From Prostheceraeus crozeri (taxonomy: Eukaryota; Platyhelminthes; Polycladida; Euryleptidae), in NCBI GenBank assembly GCA_907163375.1, contig CAJQUW010006134.1:372001-436000 (forward strand): 64,000 bases of DNA, in the 5' to 3' direction. Positions 13,190 through 23,829 of this stretch are shown here, piece by piece (positions within the stretch are counted from its first letter, which is position 1; each line of letters opens with the position of its first letter). A program made the translations under genes and the position numbers. Below the pieces are notes generated by a model. That model ran no database searches. It saw only the letters and a list, made by a program, of their open reading frames with translations, and was not told where the DNA came from.

Positions 13190-13720
13190 CAAGTGACACC
13201 ACGAATAACCGGTGTTTCAAAGACGGAAAGAATGTCAACATCTAACGAGTGAATCGTGTCTACCGATGTAAATGAATGCGGACTTCCGGTGTCGGAAATG
13301 AATCCGATGTAATGGCCCTGAGAGGATTTGTCGAGAACTTCCTAAGACCGAATAATGTGCTTGTCGTCATTTACGTTCAGGCAGAAATCGTCAACCTATG
13401 TTTTGACCTCTTCGACCAGGTGGATTATGCTTGCTTTTGCAAACTTTGCTGATGTGACTGTGTTTCCTGCACGCATTTTGCCGATAGTGGTCTTTACTGC
13501 CACAAAAAAGCCATGACCTTTATGATTTGCCAAAGCGGACGTGTGGGTTTTCTCCTTCTGAAAATTCATTCGAGTTGGAGTAAAGTTCTTTTCTGAAGAC
13601 AGCCTATGTTCTTGACCTGAATTGGCTTGTTGCTTAGGACGGTGCGGCGTTTTCTTGCCAAACGTCTAGGACTGGTCATTCTAAATTTTTGTGATTTACT
13701 GGCTGAATCAATTGAAGCAT
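13190..13720 (-). mobile_element. LTR retrotransposon gag-protease fossil
   Basis: The minus strand shows a zinc-knuckle-like stretch, CGSKDHYRQNACRKHSHISK, at about 13428-13504. Downstream on that strand, near 13221-13310, is a DTGSPHS motif like the active site of retroelement aspartic proteases. Order and spacing fit the gag-protease junction of Ty3/Gypsy-type elements. It is an old, broken remnant with several breaks, and I find no RT, integrase or flanking LTRs. A BEL-type origin is also possible. Confidence 0.45.
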
Positions 13721-14699
13721 AGGCTACGGCGATTGCTTTTGCCAATCAAACTTTTCTCGGTCCAAAAAAACATTTCGTTTCATGCTATCATTATTAATTA
13801 ATGCAGCAAATCGGTCCATCAAATGTACCAGTAATTCTTCCCCGAATTTACATTTAATCGCGTATTGCAATCATCGCTTGTCATCACACAAAGGAATTAA
13901 ATTAAATAGGCGCACTGATCTTTTGTGAATTTGACACTTAGCAGTTCGCATTAATAATCAAGCACATATTTCTTGACTTGAGATATGGTGAAGTCATCAG
14001 GCTGTCTTGGATGGCATAGCTCCTTTAGTAATTTCTATGCCCCTTTCCCCAACATCGTGATGGTGTGGGTCACCTTAAACGCTGGATTATCTTTTTTTCG
14101 GCATTTGAGAAAAATACATTGCTAACCGCTCAAACCATTCCTCGATGCTGATAGGATTATAAATAGAGAAATCCAGCATTACTAAGACAAGCCACACACC
14201 ATACGTTATGACACCTTATCAAAGCAATCAGAGAATTAGTCAGTAAGAAAGACAGACTTCAAAGTTATTGCTTTCACATATTTCTGTAAGGGTTAATCAG
14301 TATGCATAGATAAAAACACTGTTAATTATTGAGCTGAGATGACTTTAGATCTTTAAGATTTCAGTTAGAGGCATGTGAAAAGTATTGCACCAAGTAAATT
14401 TTTTGTCCCATGTTTTTGATTTTCAAATAATAGTACACAGTTCAGTGTAAGCCACCAATTGAATGTTTCATATCTTTGCACCTTGTTTCATCACATTATT
14501 CTATAAAAATATAAATTTAGGTTGATAAGCACCATGTTTGACATTTTTTTGAGTGATGAAAATTCAAAAGATGTGATATTTCAGAAAAATAGTTTTAGCA
14601 ATACCGTTATGCTCCATGAAATTGCCATTAAAGGAAGCAAGGCGCTCATTCATTCAATCTTTTGTAGAATACCAGGACAATCACACAAAAATTCTCAGC
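13721..14699. other. No gene seen
   Basis: AT-rich sequence with a 63-codon reading at 14522-14713 (+) that I do not recognise. Confidence 0.35.
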
Positions 14700-15320
14700 A
14701 TTTGCTCGGATAATCATATCCACACGAATTCTGCGAGACATGCTGCTTTGTGATGTCGCAACATCACATTCTTCGAATCCCATCCATCAAATAGTCAAGG
14801 CAGGTTTATCCACTTGCCTTCAAGCCTTCTCTTGAACACTTGCCATAAATTTAAGATTATATTGAGGTCGGAGTGTTTCCTGTCAATCCAGTAGGCCTAC
14901 TTAGATGTTCTTCTCCCTGAACCAAACCATTGAAGTTTTGGAAACATGAAGGGGCAGTTGGTACTCTGTCTTCCTGAAAGATCCCGCATTATGATAGGTT
15001 CATGAAATAGGTTTCCATCGGCTTGTCTTCCAGCACCTCCATGTATGAACCCAAATTTATCCACTGGCTCTTATTTGAGAAACGTGAGATCTCACCGCTC
15101 CATGTTGACCAAAACAACCCCACATCATTAAGACGCTGTATGTTTGAGGGATCGAACTGTGTATTGAGGGTCACTCGGACTACTTCACAAAGACCTAAAA
15201 AACTATTACGAATTGTGAAAATTTTTAAACGTGCTCTCATCACAAAAAAGTACCTGCTTCCAATCGTTGGAAGACCAATTGCGGTGCTTTTGGAAAAAAC
15301 ATCTCTTGACACTGGGAGTT
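14700..15320 (-). mobile_element. Tc1/mariner transposase relic
   Basis: On the minus strand a 107-codon reading (14989-15312) contains ARLKIF, GEISRFSNKSQWINLGSYME and LEDKPMETY, resembling the region after the first catalytic Asp of Tc1-type transposases. Further along, the strand gives GNTPTSI and ILNLWQVFKRRLEGKW, which correspond to the SPDLNPIENLW-x-x-LKRRL signature that carries the last catalytic acidic residue. Frame changes and lost catalytic residues show it is dead. I could not find its terminal inverted repeats. Confidence 0.5.
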
Positions 15321-16439
15321 AGCACTGATAGACAATATAATGTTTGCCAGACTGGTGAACATGAATTATTTCAGAATGTCACACGCAACTTTCTCGTCGA
15401 TATGTTGACATCTTTATAGTCAACTGCCTTAATGTTAACTCTGCCTGCAAGGACTAGATCGCTTGTTTGATTATCTTAGTTGCATAACCAACAGCGTTTG
15501 TTTCATCGTTATCTATCACGACTAATTCGAATTTGAAAAGCATGAAAAGTTCACATCAGCGCTTCTTCCAGAGTGGAAACCGAGGCCTGGCCTGGATATT
15601 TTTAAACACAACCGGTCTCTCGTTCTCCAGGTTATTTTCCTTGTCGTCCTCTAGATTGATATTCTTATATACAATACATGTAATACGTTGATACGCAATC
15701 GAGCATAATTTGTGCGGCTTACAATCATGTCTATCATGGCGAACGGTAAAATCATTATTTCTTCGAGATATGACAGGATTTTCCAAGCATTTTATTGCCG
15801 AGATAATTTATTGATAACATGGAAATTTCCTTGGGTGTGCGAGTCATAATTATAGTTTGAATAGCACGCGTTTGCATGCTTCGAATTATGAATACATGGC
15901 ATCTACGAATATGAAAATGTGCATGTTCACTTGCATATAAATCAAAAATTACATTTGGTTGGTGGCTGTGTACATTAGCTTTTGAATGCTCATATGCCTT
16001 TGTTCTGAGCAAGAAGACATTTGAGTGAATCTTGATAATGCAAGATATAATAATTGATTGTTCAATCATGATTTGCAAACATATTCAAATGGCTACTAAT
16101 TTCAAATCAGACGGGCCTGGGCCTAGAAATAAAATCTGCAATGAAACCAAAGAATTCGGGCCTTCAAAGAATTGGCTGACCGAAAGCACAATTCTAGGAT
16201 CTTCTATACCCAGGCTCGGCGTAAGAATACATGATAATATGGGAGAATAGCTCTTTTGCCAGCATTCACAATCACTATGAAAATCTAGTCTATGGAAAAA
16301 TTCAGTTGTTTTCAGTCATCGGAATGATTAAAAGAAGTCATTTGAATTTAGATTAGTGGTTCAACGTACAATGTATATGTAGAGTGAAGTTTATCTAAAT
16401 ATTTGAAATCATACCGTTCGATCAGTCACCAAATTTGAA
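15321..16439. other. No gene seen
   Basis: Overlapping short readings on both strands (15556-16250) match nothing I recognise. Confidence 0.35.
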
Positions 16440-16547
16440 TTAAAATGAACAAAAATCTTCAAGAGTCTATTAATCGGCAAATCATCGGCCGATTCCCAAT
16501 TATCACTCTGCAGCGTCAATAGTCGGGCGATTAATCGGTGCACCCCT
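16440..16547. mobile_element. hAT-like right end
   Basis: GATTAATCGGTGCACCCCTA at the right edge is, reversed, TAGGGGTGCACCGATTAATC, a common hAT-type terminus. Inverted TTAATCGGC and CGGCCGATT blocks precede it. No matching left end is visible nearby, so the copy is truncated or the partner is decayed. Confidence 0.4.
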
Positions 16548-16550
16548 AAT

Positions 16551-16815
16551 CACCTGTACGGCACCCCTAATTTATGTAGACAACAATGCTTGTTGATCAT
16601 GGAGCTGAGATGACATTGTCTCTTATAGGTTGCAATTGAATGAGACTGAAAACGTTTTCAATTTCTTCCCGAAGTGGCTGTCCAGACGAAATCTACACAT
16701 TTTCTTCACTATTAGGACTGAATCTACTGTGGTATTGAAGGCAACCAAGAATAGAGTGCAGTTTATGCTGATTCGTGTGATCTGAAGTCGATAGGATTGG
16801 ATTAAATACCTTCGG
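16551..16815. repeat. 0.9-kb repeat unit, partial copy 3
   Basis: This segment matches the unit at 12371-12646 and abuts the start of copy 2, so copies 3 and 2 lie head to tail. Its sequence from about 16670 to 16800 is identical by eye to the matching part of copy 2 and differs from copy 1. Confidence 0.65.
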
Positions 16816-17703
16816 ATGATACGGAATTGAGTCAAGACTCGATATTTCAGAAAATATGCATGGAAATAAAGTTCATTAATGGGGAAAACCATTCAGGTTC
16901 TTTCCAACACTGAACATATTGATGGTCAGAATGCACACCATGTCTTTCAACAATCTGCCTTCCATGTCATTCTTTGGTTGAGGGCTACTGTAAACATTTT
17001 GCGTTTGTGATTCGAGGGTTTCCAGTTAAAGCAACCTGTTCACCAGACATCATTCTATGTAGCCTACTTTTCTTTCGCGTTATGTTGCATTCATTACTGA
17101 TGGCAATTGAGAATTGAATTATCGAATTGTTAGGTCTGACGCGGTCTACGTACAGACGAAATTTTGGTAATAGAATTTTAAGGCCAACGGCATCGGCTAT
17201 TTTTAAATTCAAATCAGGGAATTATTGAGAAAGATGCACGTCAAAGTCATTGTGTGCACTTATCACATGTACGGCTTGATCAGTTTGTGTAGACAACACC
17301 GCTGTGAATCATGAAGCTGTGATGACTTGAGCTGTTATAGGTTACATTTACAGGCATTTGAATGAGACTGAAAACGTTTTCAATTTTTCTTCCCGAAGTG
17401 GCTGTCCAGACGAAATCTACACATTTTCTTCACTATTAGGACTGAATCTACTGTGGTATTGAAGGCAACCAAGAATAGAGTGCAGTTTATGCTGATTCGT
17501 GTGATCTGAAGTCGATAGGATTGGATTAAGTACCTTCGGTGCAAAGCAAGTACGGTATCCGAAATAGCCTACCTACTCTATTTCCTTAACCTTGAAAATG
17601 CTCTTTGTCTGATTGACAAATGTTGACACTGAATTTGATCTATCGGTCCAAAATAACGAAAAGGGCTATGTCATGTTCGTCGTCGTTACATCAGCAAGCA
17701 ACT
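16816..17703. repeat. 0.9-kb repeat unit, copy 2
   Basis: Direct repeat of 11909-12808. The first 60 bases are diverged from copy 1 and the rest nearly identical. The minus-strand 75-codon reading recurs at 16985-17212. The spacing of about 4.9 kb between copies suggested LTRs, but the DNA between them does not hold a matching pol gene and no TG...CA ends are evident. Confidence 0.7.
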
Positions 17704-18096
17704 ACTTCGTCTCAGTGCGGTACGAAACAACATTTTATCTCATTTATCTATGCGCACTTTTTAAAGCAGGTGTTGGCATTCCAACATATTGACTTAATTT
17801 TCGACGCCTGCGTAATTATCGTGTGACTGATTACTTGTAAATGTAAATGAGATAGGCACTTTGGTTTCTTACTTCATGCGTTTAGCGGCCTTTTCTCCAC
17901 CATACGTTGGGTTGGACGATTATTCTTCATGAGCATAGAACCATTGTTTATAAATTTCTTAATCCCTATTTGTTTTATGAAAATTGTTTGTTTGAATGTA
18001 TAAATAAATTGATAATTTATCTGTCAAATCCGAAGACTTAATGTTTTTGTATTACAGCCTACACAGATTAGCAATATACCTTTAGAATGAAAATAC
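17704..18096. other. Spacer with nothing recognised
   Basis: No open reading of note. The right edge is the terminus of a hAT-like element. Confidence 0.35.
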
Positions 18097-18416
18097 CAGG
18101 GTGGCCGCGTGTACTCGATTTTCGCTGATATACTCGAATGCACTCGAATTCTATTTGATATAGGGGCCTACTCGAATTCTGATAAGTGATTGAAAATATA
18201 ACACTAATCGTTACTACTAAAAGTATTTCACAGCCTTACTACTCTGATCATGCTTATTACATTGATATAGTTTCTACATATGTCTTATTATAAAAATTAA
18301 CTCTCACAAGCTTCATAATGATAGGACGTGCGCGTTAACTAAACATCATTTTTCGGAATGTTGGTGTCGAAAATCGAATGATGGAACTTGTTCGAATTAA
18401 TAATAAAACTTCTTTA

Positions 18417-18855
18417 TAGATGAAACATAAGGCAACTTTCATACGAGAAAGTATATTTCATAAAAAATAAAAAAGTGACAAGGCCTTTCGCCCACGCTCT
18501 TCAGGTCTACCGTGGGAAAGTAATACTGTAGGCTACATTAAAATTATCGTCTTATATATGATGCACCACGCTACTGCCACGCTAACTTAAGCGTGAACAG
18601 GAATTCTTTATGCACGCATAGATCGGGTTTGAACTGTAGTATGTGCGTACTCTCAATAAGCGGCAACAATAGGCGATGACGTGCACGTGTGACGATCTTG
18701 AAGTGATTGATCTTCTCTCGTGATCTGTCAAAGCGGTCGCATTCCATTGCATGGCGCGTCACTGCACTGGATGGTGGCTTGGAAGACCGCGGCCGCGTAC
18801 TTGAGCTATTCATGAGCCAGCGAGGAAGATGCTCATCAACCCTGCGTTGCAGAGC
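18417..18855 (-). repeat. PLE2 inverted arm
   Basis: Inverted copy of 19565-20003. It carries the nuclease C-terminal half and 3' untranslated region in the minus orientation, directly after the left target repeat. It lacks the last 28 nt of the true 3' end. Confidence 0.85.
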
Positions 18856-18861
18856 CTCGTG

Positions 18862-19564
18862 TGTGATGGATAACACACAGGATTATCCATCATCTTTTTT
18901 CCGTTACGTAGATGACAGCTTTGCCGTATTTCGTAATATGACTGACTCCTTAACCTTTTTAAATAAACTGAACAACCTACACCCATCCCTTAACTTTACT
19001 ATAGAGCATGAAAATAATAATAGCCTAGCTTTCCTAGATGTACTGGTAATGAAAACTGACAGTGGTTATCCCGAAATTAAGATTTATCGTAAACCCACTT
19101 GGAGTGGTCTTTATATTCATTTCCTTAGCTTCACCCCTATTAAATATAAACGTAATCTTGTTCGTTGTCTTTTTAATCGTGCCCATAAAATTTGTTCCCC
19201 TGAACACTTGGCTGCCGAGTGTGCCCTCCTCCACAAAACTCTTGAGAACAATGGTTACCCTAAGAGGTTTGTCGAAAGGTTCAGTCAGCAATCTACAAGT
19301 GCCGAACCCATTATTGGACCAAAGAGAAAACAAGTGTTCCTGAATGTGCCGTTTATGGTTGATCATCACGCAAGACGACTGGTTAAACGTCTGGAGTATG
19401 TCTTGCCTCAAGCATTTCCAGCAGCCGAGCCGCGAGTAGTGTTTTCCACCTCCAACAATGCTGTTCGTTCCCTGAAAGACTGAATACCTCTCTCACGTGC
19501 ATCCAATGTTCTATACAGTTTCAACTGTGGCTGTGGTAGCAGCTACCTCGGGCGCACGGAGAGT
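18862..19564 (+). pseudogene. PLE2 RT C-terminal part
   Basis: The reading SSFFRYVDDSFAVFRN carries the catalytic YVDD box of RT motif C. It is followed by FTIEHENNNSLAFLDVLV (motif D region) and a thumb-like stretch ending near VRSLKD. Just downstream comes LYSFNCGCGSSYLGRTES, the CxC...YLGxT start of the PLE GIY-YIG endonuclease, which continues into the sense arm. The fingers and most of the palm are missing and the reading is broken at least once. PLE enzymes use the nuclease to nick target DNA and the RT to copy RNA there. This copy cannot do either alone. Confidence 0.75.
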
Positions 19565-20003
19565 GCTCTGCAACGCAGGGTTGATGAGCATCTTCCTCGC
19601 TGGCTCATGAATGGCTCAAGTACGCGGCCGCGGTCTTCCAAGCCACCATCCAGTGCAGTGACGCGCCATGCAATGGAATGCGACCGCTTTGACAGATCAC
19701 GAGAGAAGATCAATCACTTCAAGATCGTCACACGTGCACGTCATCGCCTATTGTTGCCGCTTATTGAGAGTACGCACATACTACAGTTCAAACCCGATCT
19801 ATGCGTGCATAAAGAATTCCTGTTCACGCTTAAGTTAGCGTGGCAGTAGCGTGGTGCATCATATATAAGACGATAATTTTAATGTAGCCTACAGTATTAC
19901 TTTCCCACGGTAGACCTGAAGAGCGTGGGCGAAAGGCCTTGTCACTTTTTTATTTTTTATGAAATATACTTTCTCGTATGAAAGTTGCCTTATGTTTCAT
20001 CTA
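19565..20003 (+). repeat. PLE2 sense 3' arm
   Basis: Contains the rest of the GIY-YIG domain (ALQRRVDEHLPRWL onward) and the 3' untranslated region. At 19916-19934 it has CTGAAGA, a GC-rich mini-stem and GAAA, then GTC at 19941-19943. This resembles a worn hammerhead core, with CTGAAGA in place of CTGATGA. Partner of the inverted arm at 18417-18855. Confidence 0.8.
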
Positions 20004-20526
20004 CAAAATAATCCCGACAACAAATTGCTTCAAAACTTCTTTAAATTGCTGCGAAATTATATTTCTCTGCATCACATTGTCATTTCTTGTAACTGATGGT
20101 TTTGTGTTTTTTTATATGCTTTAAAGTCTGATTCAGCAACTTCTCAGGTTTCTATTCCTTTAGATGGTTAATGGCACAAGCGAATAAGAGTTTGTGAAAG
20201 AAGACGTACGGCAACTCCTTGCCTCCATAGCTTAGGTGTTCACCTTAGTCAAGTGATAGCACACCCAGAGCCTCCCACACGGCTCGTGCTACGCTTCAAT
20301 CGGTTAAGAAAAGACGAGATTGAGATGATGTAGCTGATTTATTAGATCTTCCTAAGTACTCTTACTGATATTGTTACTGTTCGCATTGTTTTCACTCTAT
20401 TAATATAGATATTTTTAATTACTGTCGATATTTCGCTTTCATATACATTTATATACTCGATTTTTCTACATCTCGTGTACTCGAATGTACTCGATTTTTT
20501 CAAGCAAACAACGCTGCCACCCTGTA

Positions 20527-21892
20527 ATACAGTATTATCATCACTTTCAATCAAAGAGATTCTTCTTTCAATTTCGACATTTTAATTGATGAATGACATG
20601 TGTAATTTACCTCGGTCACTCATTTTTGCCTTTTGCGAACAGTGTCTACTAAATCCTCTAAGTGTTATAGTTGAAGACTTGTGTTCTAGTGAGAACCATG
20701 TGTTCTATGTCTTTCATTGTTTAAAAATAGCCACATTTTTGGTTCTCTAATATAACGTTTAGCATTCTGGCTATCAGTCACTTTAATTTGCTTTTTTTGT
20801 GTGAAAATGCCCGGATTGTATCACTTCAAAGAAAGATTCAGTCTGAATGTCTAAATAATTTCTTAATTGATGCTGAATGATCTGCAGGGAAATGCTTTAA
20901 TAGAAACTTGCTTGTAGAATAATGGATAATTTCAAGTTGATTTGACTCAGTTTAAATTCTTGTGACCCAGATGTTACTACTGGTGGTCTCAAAATGAAGC
21001 TGAGAATCCATCCAGAACTCTCACCTCGGTGTCATGCTGCAACGTTGTCAGCTGGCCTATAATGCAAAACAATACGATATTGACTGCCCGTCTTGTTTGG
21101 TTGCTCATATTTTAGAGGTCAGATGGTTTTGACCAAACTTCAGTCCGAGATTGTGTTTGGACCTGGGTTGCTTGGAGAATTCTCATAACTGCTTAGAAAA
21201 TTGTATCAAAAAGTAAAAGATAAACGGTGGAGAGACTAGCTCAGAACTTCTTACCATTAAGTTCAAACATCCTGATAACTGTACAAAGCTCCTGTCCCCT
21301 GCTGACAGTCATATCTGTTGTGCTCCCCTTTCTCCAGGGCGATGGGTTGAAAGATTTTTCTTAAATGTCTCTATTCTAGCTAAAAATGCATCACGCAAAC
21401 GGTCATCTGCTTTGCGGGTTCCCTTGGAAAGTTATGAAAAATCATTAGAATTAGTTTGTGAACATTAGCAAAGAATCAGTAAAAATCGCGTAGATAGGTT
21501 TTGTAACAACTAGTTGTCTTTTTAACATAATATACTTTATTATATTCCCTTTTTTTGGTAAGCTTCATTATTTGCTAATCAGGGTGAATTTGTATAAAAA
21601 TATTAATTATATCATTCACTTAAATCTACGCGTGTGCGAATTCTGGTTTTGAAAATATGGTATTTACATTTTTATATTTCTAGATTTAATAGTGTATAAT
21701 TATTGTTCTCTATAGAATTGTGCTCTACAGTGCTCTTACACCACCTCGAATTTCTAGTAGACACCCTGGTCAAGGTGAGGGAGCGTTAAGCATTCGATCC
21801 AAGTCAATCATTCTTCCCTGTCAGAGAAGACAGTGTCACAGCTATCTCAGCATGCGTGTGCACGAATCTCTCAATTGAAACCGTGTCCCCGA
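20527..21892. other. Upstream flank of the EFA6-like gene
   Basis: No recognised gene. From about 21760 the sequence becomes less AT-rich with more CpG, unlike its surroundings, which could mark a promoter region. Confidence 0.35.
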
Positions 21893-21900
21893 TGACGTCA
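21893..21900. promoter_or_regulatory. CRE-like palindrome upstream of exon 1
   Basis: Perfect TGACGTCA within GATGACGTCATC, in a CpG-richer stretch about 1.1 kb before the first coding exon. CREB/ATF proteins are known to bind this octamer. Its use here is a guess from position. Confidence 0.25.
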
Positions 21901-22968
21901 TCACGAAACTTATGCGCGCTCCCACGCTTTGACGTTTATGATTAGATGAGAGCATGTGGCGAACAGGGATCAGGGATGCGGCTAGCATTGATTGTGCCAG
22001 TAAAAACAATGTAAAAATTTACCCGAATTGCAACTTTAACTAACTCTGTAATCGCGTGAAATGACAAATAATGCGAGCATGTGAAATAATTGACTGAGGT
22101 CTCACGAAATTGTCTATTATTTCATTGAAACGGAAGAGTCTACGTATCCGGGATATGAGTGTATCAGAGAAAAATCTTTCTTCAGGCGCTTATTTTAAAA
22201 TCAAATTGCGCTAGTATTTCGCCTTCCGGCTTTGAAAAAGCAGAAATCAAAATTTAAAAAAGTGTTCACAGGAATCAATCTGAAATAGGTCTACTTCCAA
22301 AAATCTATATCTTCTAAAAGGTACAAAAAATGCTTCATGAAATTATACTCAGTTGAACCGTTGGTCCATGCTTAGACAGGCTTGGCCCTGACAACCGTTC
22401 ATCATGACATTCTGAATTTAGTGAATATACATCACTCCAACCATCGGTCTTTTTCTAACGATTAATAAACACGATTAACGATCGGTCGATTTCTAATCGA
22501 TTAATACATAAATTTGACGCAATTGCATGACAAATGATAAAAATGTTGATAAACATCGCTGTTGTCATTTAATAATTGTTCTTTAATTGTGGTTCTAATG
22601 CAGCGAAAGGTTTCTCCAATGAATGCTGAATCACTTAACTGACAATTAATTCTATAAGCTTTGTTTTTATAGTAGCAAAGATTTTTTTCTTCAACAAAAC
22701 AGGTTTCACGATTTTCTATTAATTAATATGCTGCTTAGGGGGGATGAAATCTGTTGAAAAGAATCAACATATAAGATGGACAGTTAATTTAGTGTGACCC
22801 AGCACATTGATAAATATGAGAATATGATAATAAAGGTAGGCCTATATTTTTCAGCTGTTCGCATGAAGATAGCAAATGCTTCAGTGCGATTCAGCGAAGG
22901 TCGTAAACACAAGAGAACATGAAGTAATTCGTCCTAAACTTACATTTTTCCTTGTTCTTGCATTGTAG

Positions 22969-23829
22969 GTGAAGTTTAAGCGAGATGCAAAATGTTGCTG
23001 TCTCGCAGCCGTCCACTAATTGCAAGACAATGCCAAGCAACGGTTGCTATGACAGCGATGGACCGCAGGTAGCTCCTCAAGCTGTGCCCTCGAACGGCAA
23101 AGATGACATTCGTCACATGAACATTTATTCCTCTATCGACGAACGTCCTTCGTTGCAACAACCTCCCCCTCCATTACATCAGCCGGATTCCTCGAGTGCC
23201 ACTTCTATTATATCTTCTCATTCAACTGACTCCAAACATATACCTCTTTCTACTAAAAACTGTGATCCTCCCTCATCTGTTGCCATAGAAACTGTTAATG
23301 GTGCTGCTGACTCGGTCTATGTAAATTCTGTATCAACAGTGATTAGTCCGATAACAGTAGTTGCACCAGTTCCTCAAAAAGCCGGCGAAAGCTCGAAGGG
23401 TCTTGATCTTCTGACATTGACTCAATCGAGAGATATCGATGAAGAAGAGGAGGAAAGCGATTGTACAGGAGCATCCCTTCCTCCTCCGCCTTCTCCGACT
23501 CGTTTATCTTTCGGAGGTCACTCCCAGTTTGAGACAGCAATGGGAGAAGAGGCTTGTCAGGGTGTACGTCTCCAAGATCCACACATTCTTCAAGGACAAC
23601 AGAGATACACGACGCCAGTGCTAACGGCGAACCTTGATCCTGCCAGTGTCGACCTTGTTACTCAGCGCATGCACAAAGTGATGGGTGGAGAAGAGGATTT
23701 AGATCGAAGAAGTATTTATCATCAACCTCCTAAGGCAGCTGATCGAGGATCTGCGGCACGATTAGCAAAACGACTTTACAATCTAGACGGCTTTCGTCTG
23801 GGTGACGTTTTCAAGCATTTATGCAAAAA
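22969..23829 (+). CDS. Efa6: EFA6/PSD-like Arf6 exchange factor, N-terminal exon
   Basis: EFA6/PSD proteins activate Arf6 at the plasma membrane through a Sec7 domain. A strong acceptor, a pyrimidine tract ending in TTGTAG at 22968, opens this exon. The in-frame TGA at 22970 and first ATG at 22985 set the start. The 281 codons begin with a low-complexity region rich in Ser, Pro and Thr (PPPP near residue 60, an acidic DEEEEES run near 150, SLPPPPSPT near 165). The last 30 residues, RGSAARLAKRLYNLDGF onward to HLCKK, match the first Sec7 helices of PSD proteins (AKRLYxLDxFKxSDVxxHLGK in mammals). The exon ends AA|GTGAGT at 23829 in phase 2 and joins 59816 to read KKNDFSQLV. A 5' untranslated exon must lie upstream. 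Confidence 0.85.

Larger units (their letters stand above)
18405..20043 (+). mobile_element. Penelope-like element 2 (PLE2), 5'-truncated
   Basis: The 12-bp direct repeat AAAACTTCTTTA at 18405-18416 and 20032-20043 flanks the insertion. Between them are an inverted arm (18417-18855), a short RT segment, the GIY-YIG nuclease and 3' region (19565-20003) and a 28-nt 3' tail (20004-20031). The arms are inverted copies of about 439 bp. The RT starts only just before the YVDD box, so the element is a dead 5' truncation. The layout matches PLE1 at 27479-30075 although the proteins are from different PLE lineages. Confidence 0.8.
18097..20526. mobile_element. hAT-like element hosting a nested PLE
   Basis: The left end reads CAGGGTGGCCGCGTGTACTC and the right end, reversed, CAGGGTGGCAGCGTTG. 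Several TACTCGA motifs lie just inside both ends (left 18112-18178, right 20454-20499), as expected of subterminal binding repeats in hAT elements. Removing the Penelope-like insertion and one target copy leaves about 0.8 kb with no transposase reading, so it is non-autonomous. AATAC occurs at both flanks but offset by one base, so the target duplication is unclear. Confidence 0.6.

Noticed and set aside
11909-17703. Two 0.9-kb direct repeats as LTRs of one element
   Set aside because: No TG...CA ends, no adjoining primer-binding or polypurine tract seen, and the DNA between holds unrelated relics on the minus strand instead of a matching pol.
19034-19411. Open readings opposite the PLE2 RT segment
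   Set aside because: Shadows of the sense reading that carries the YVDD box.
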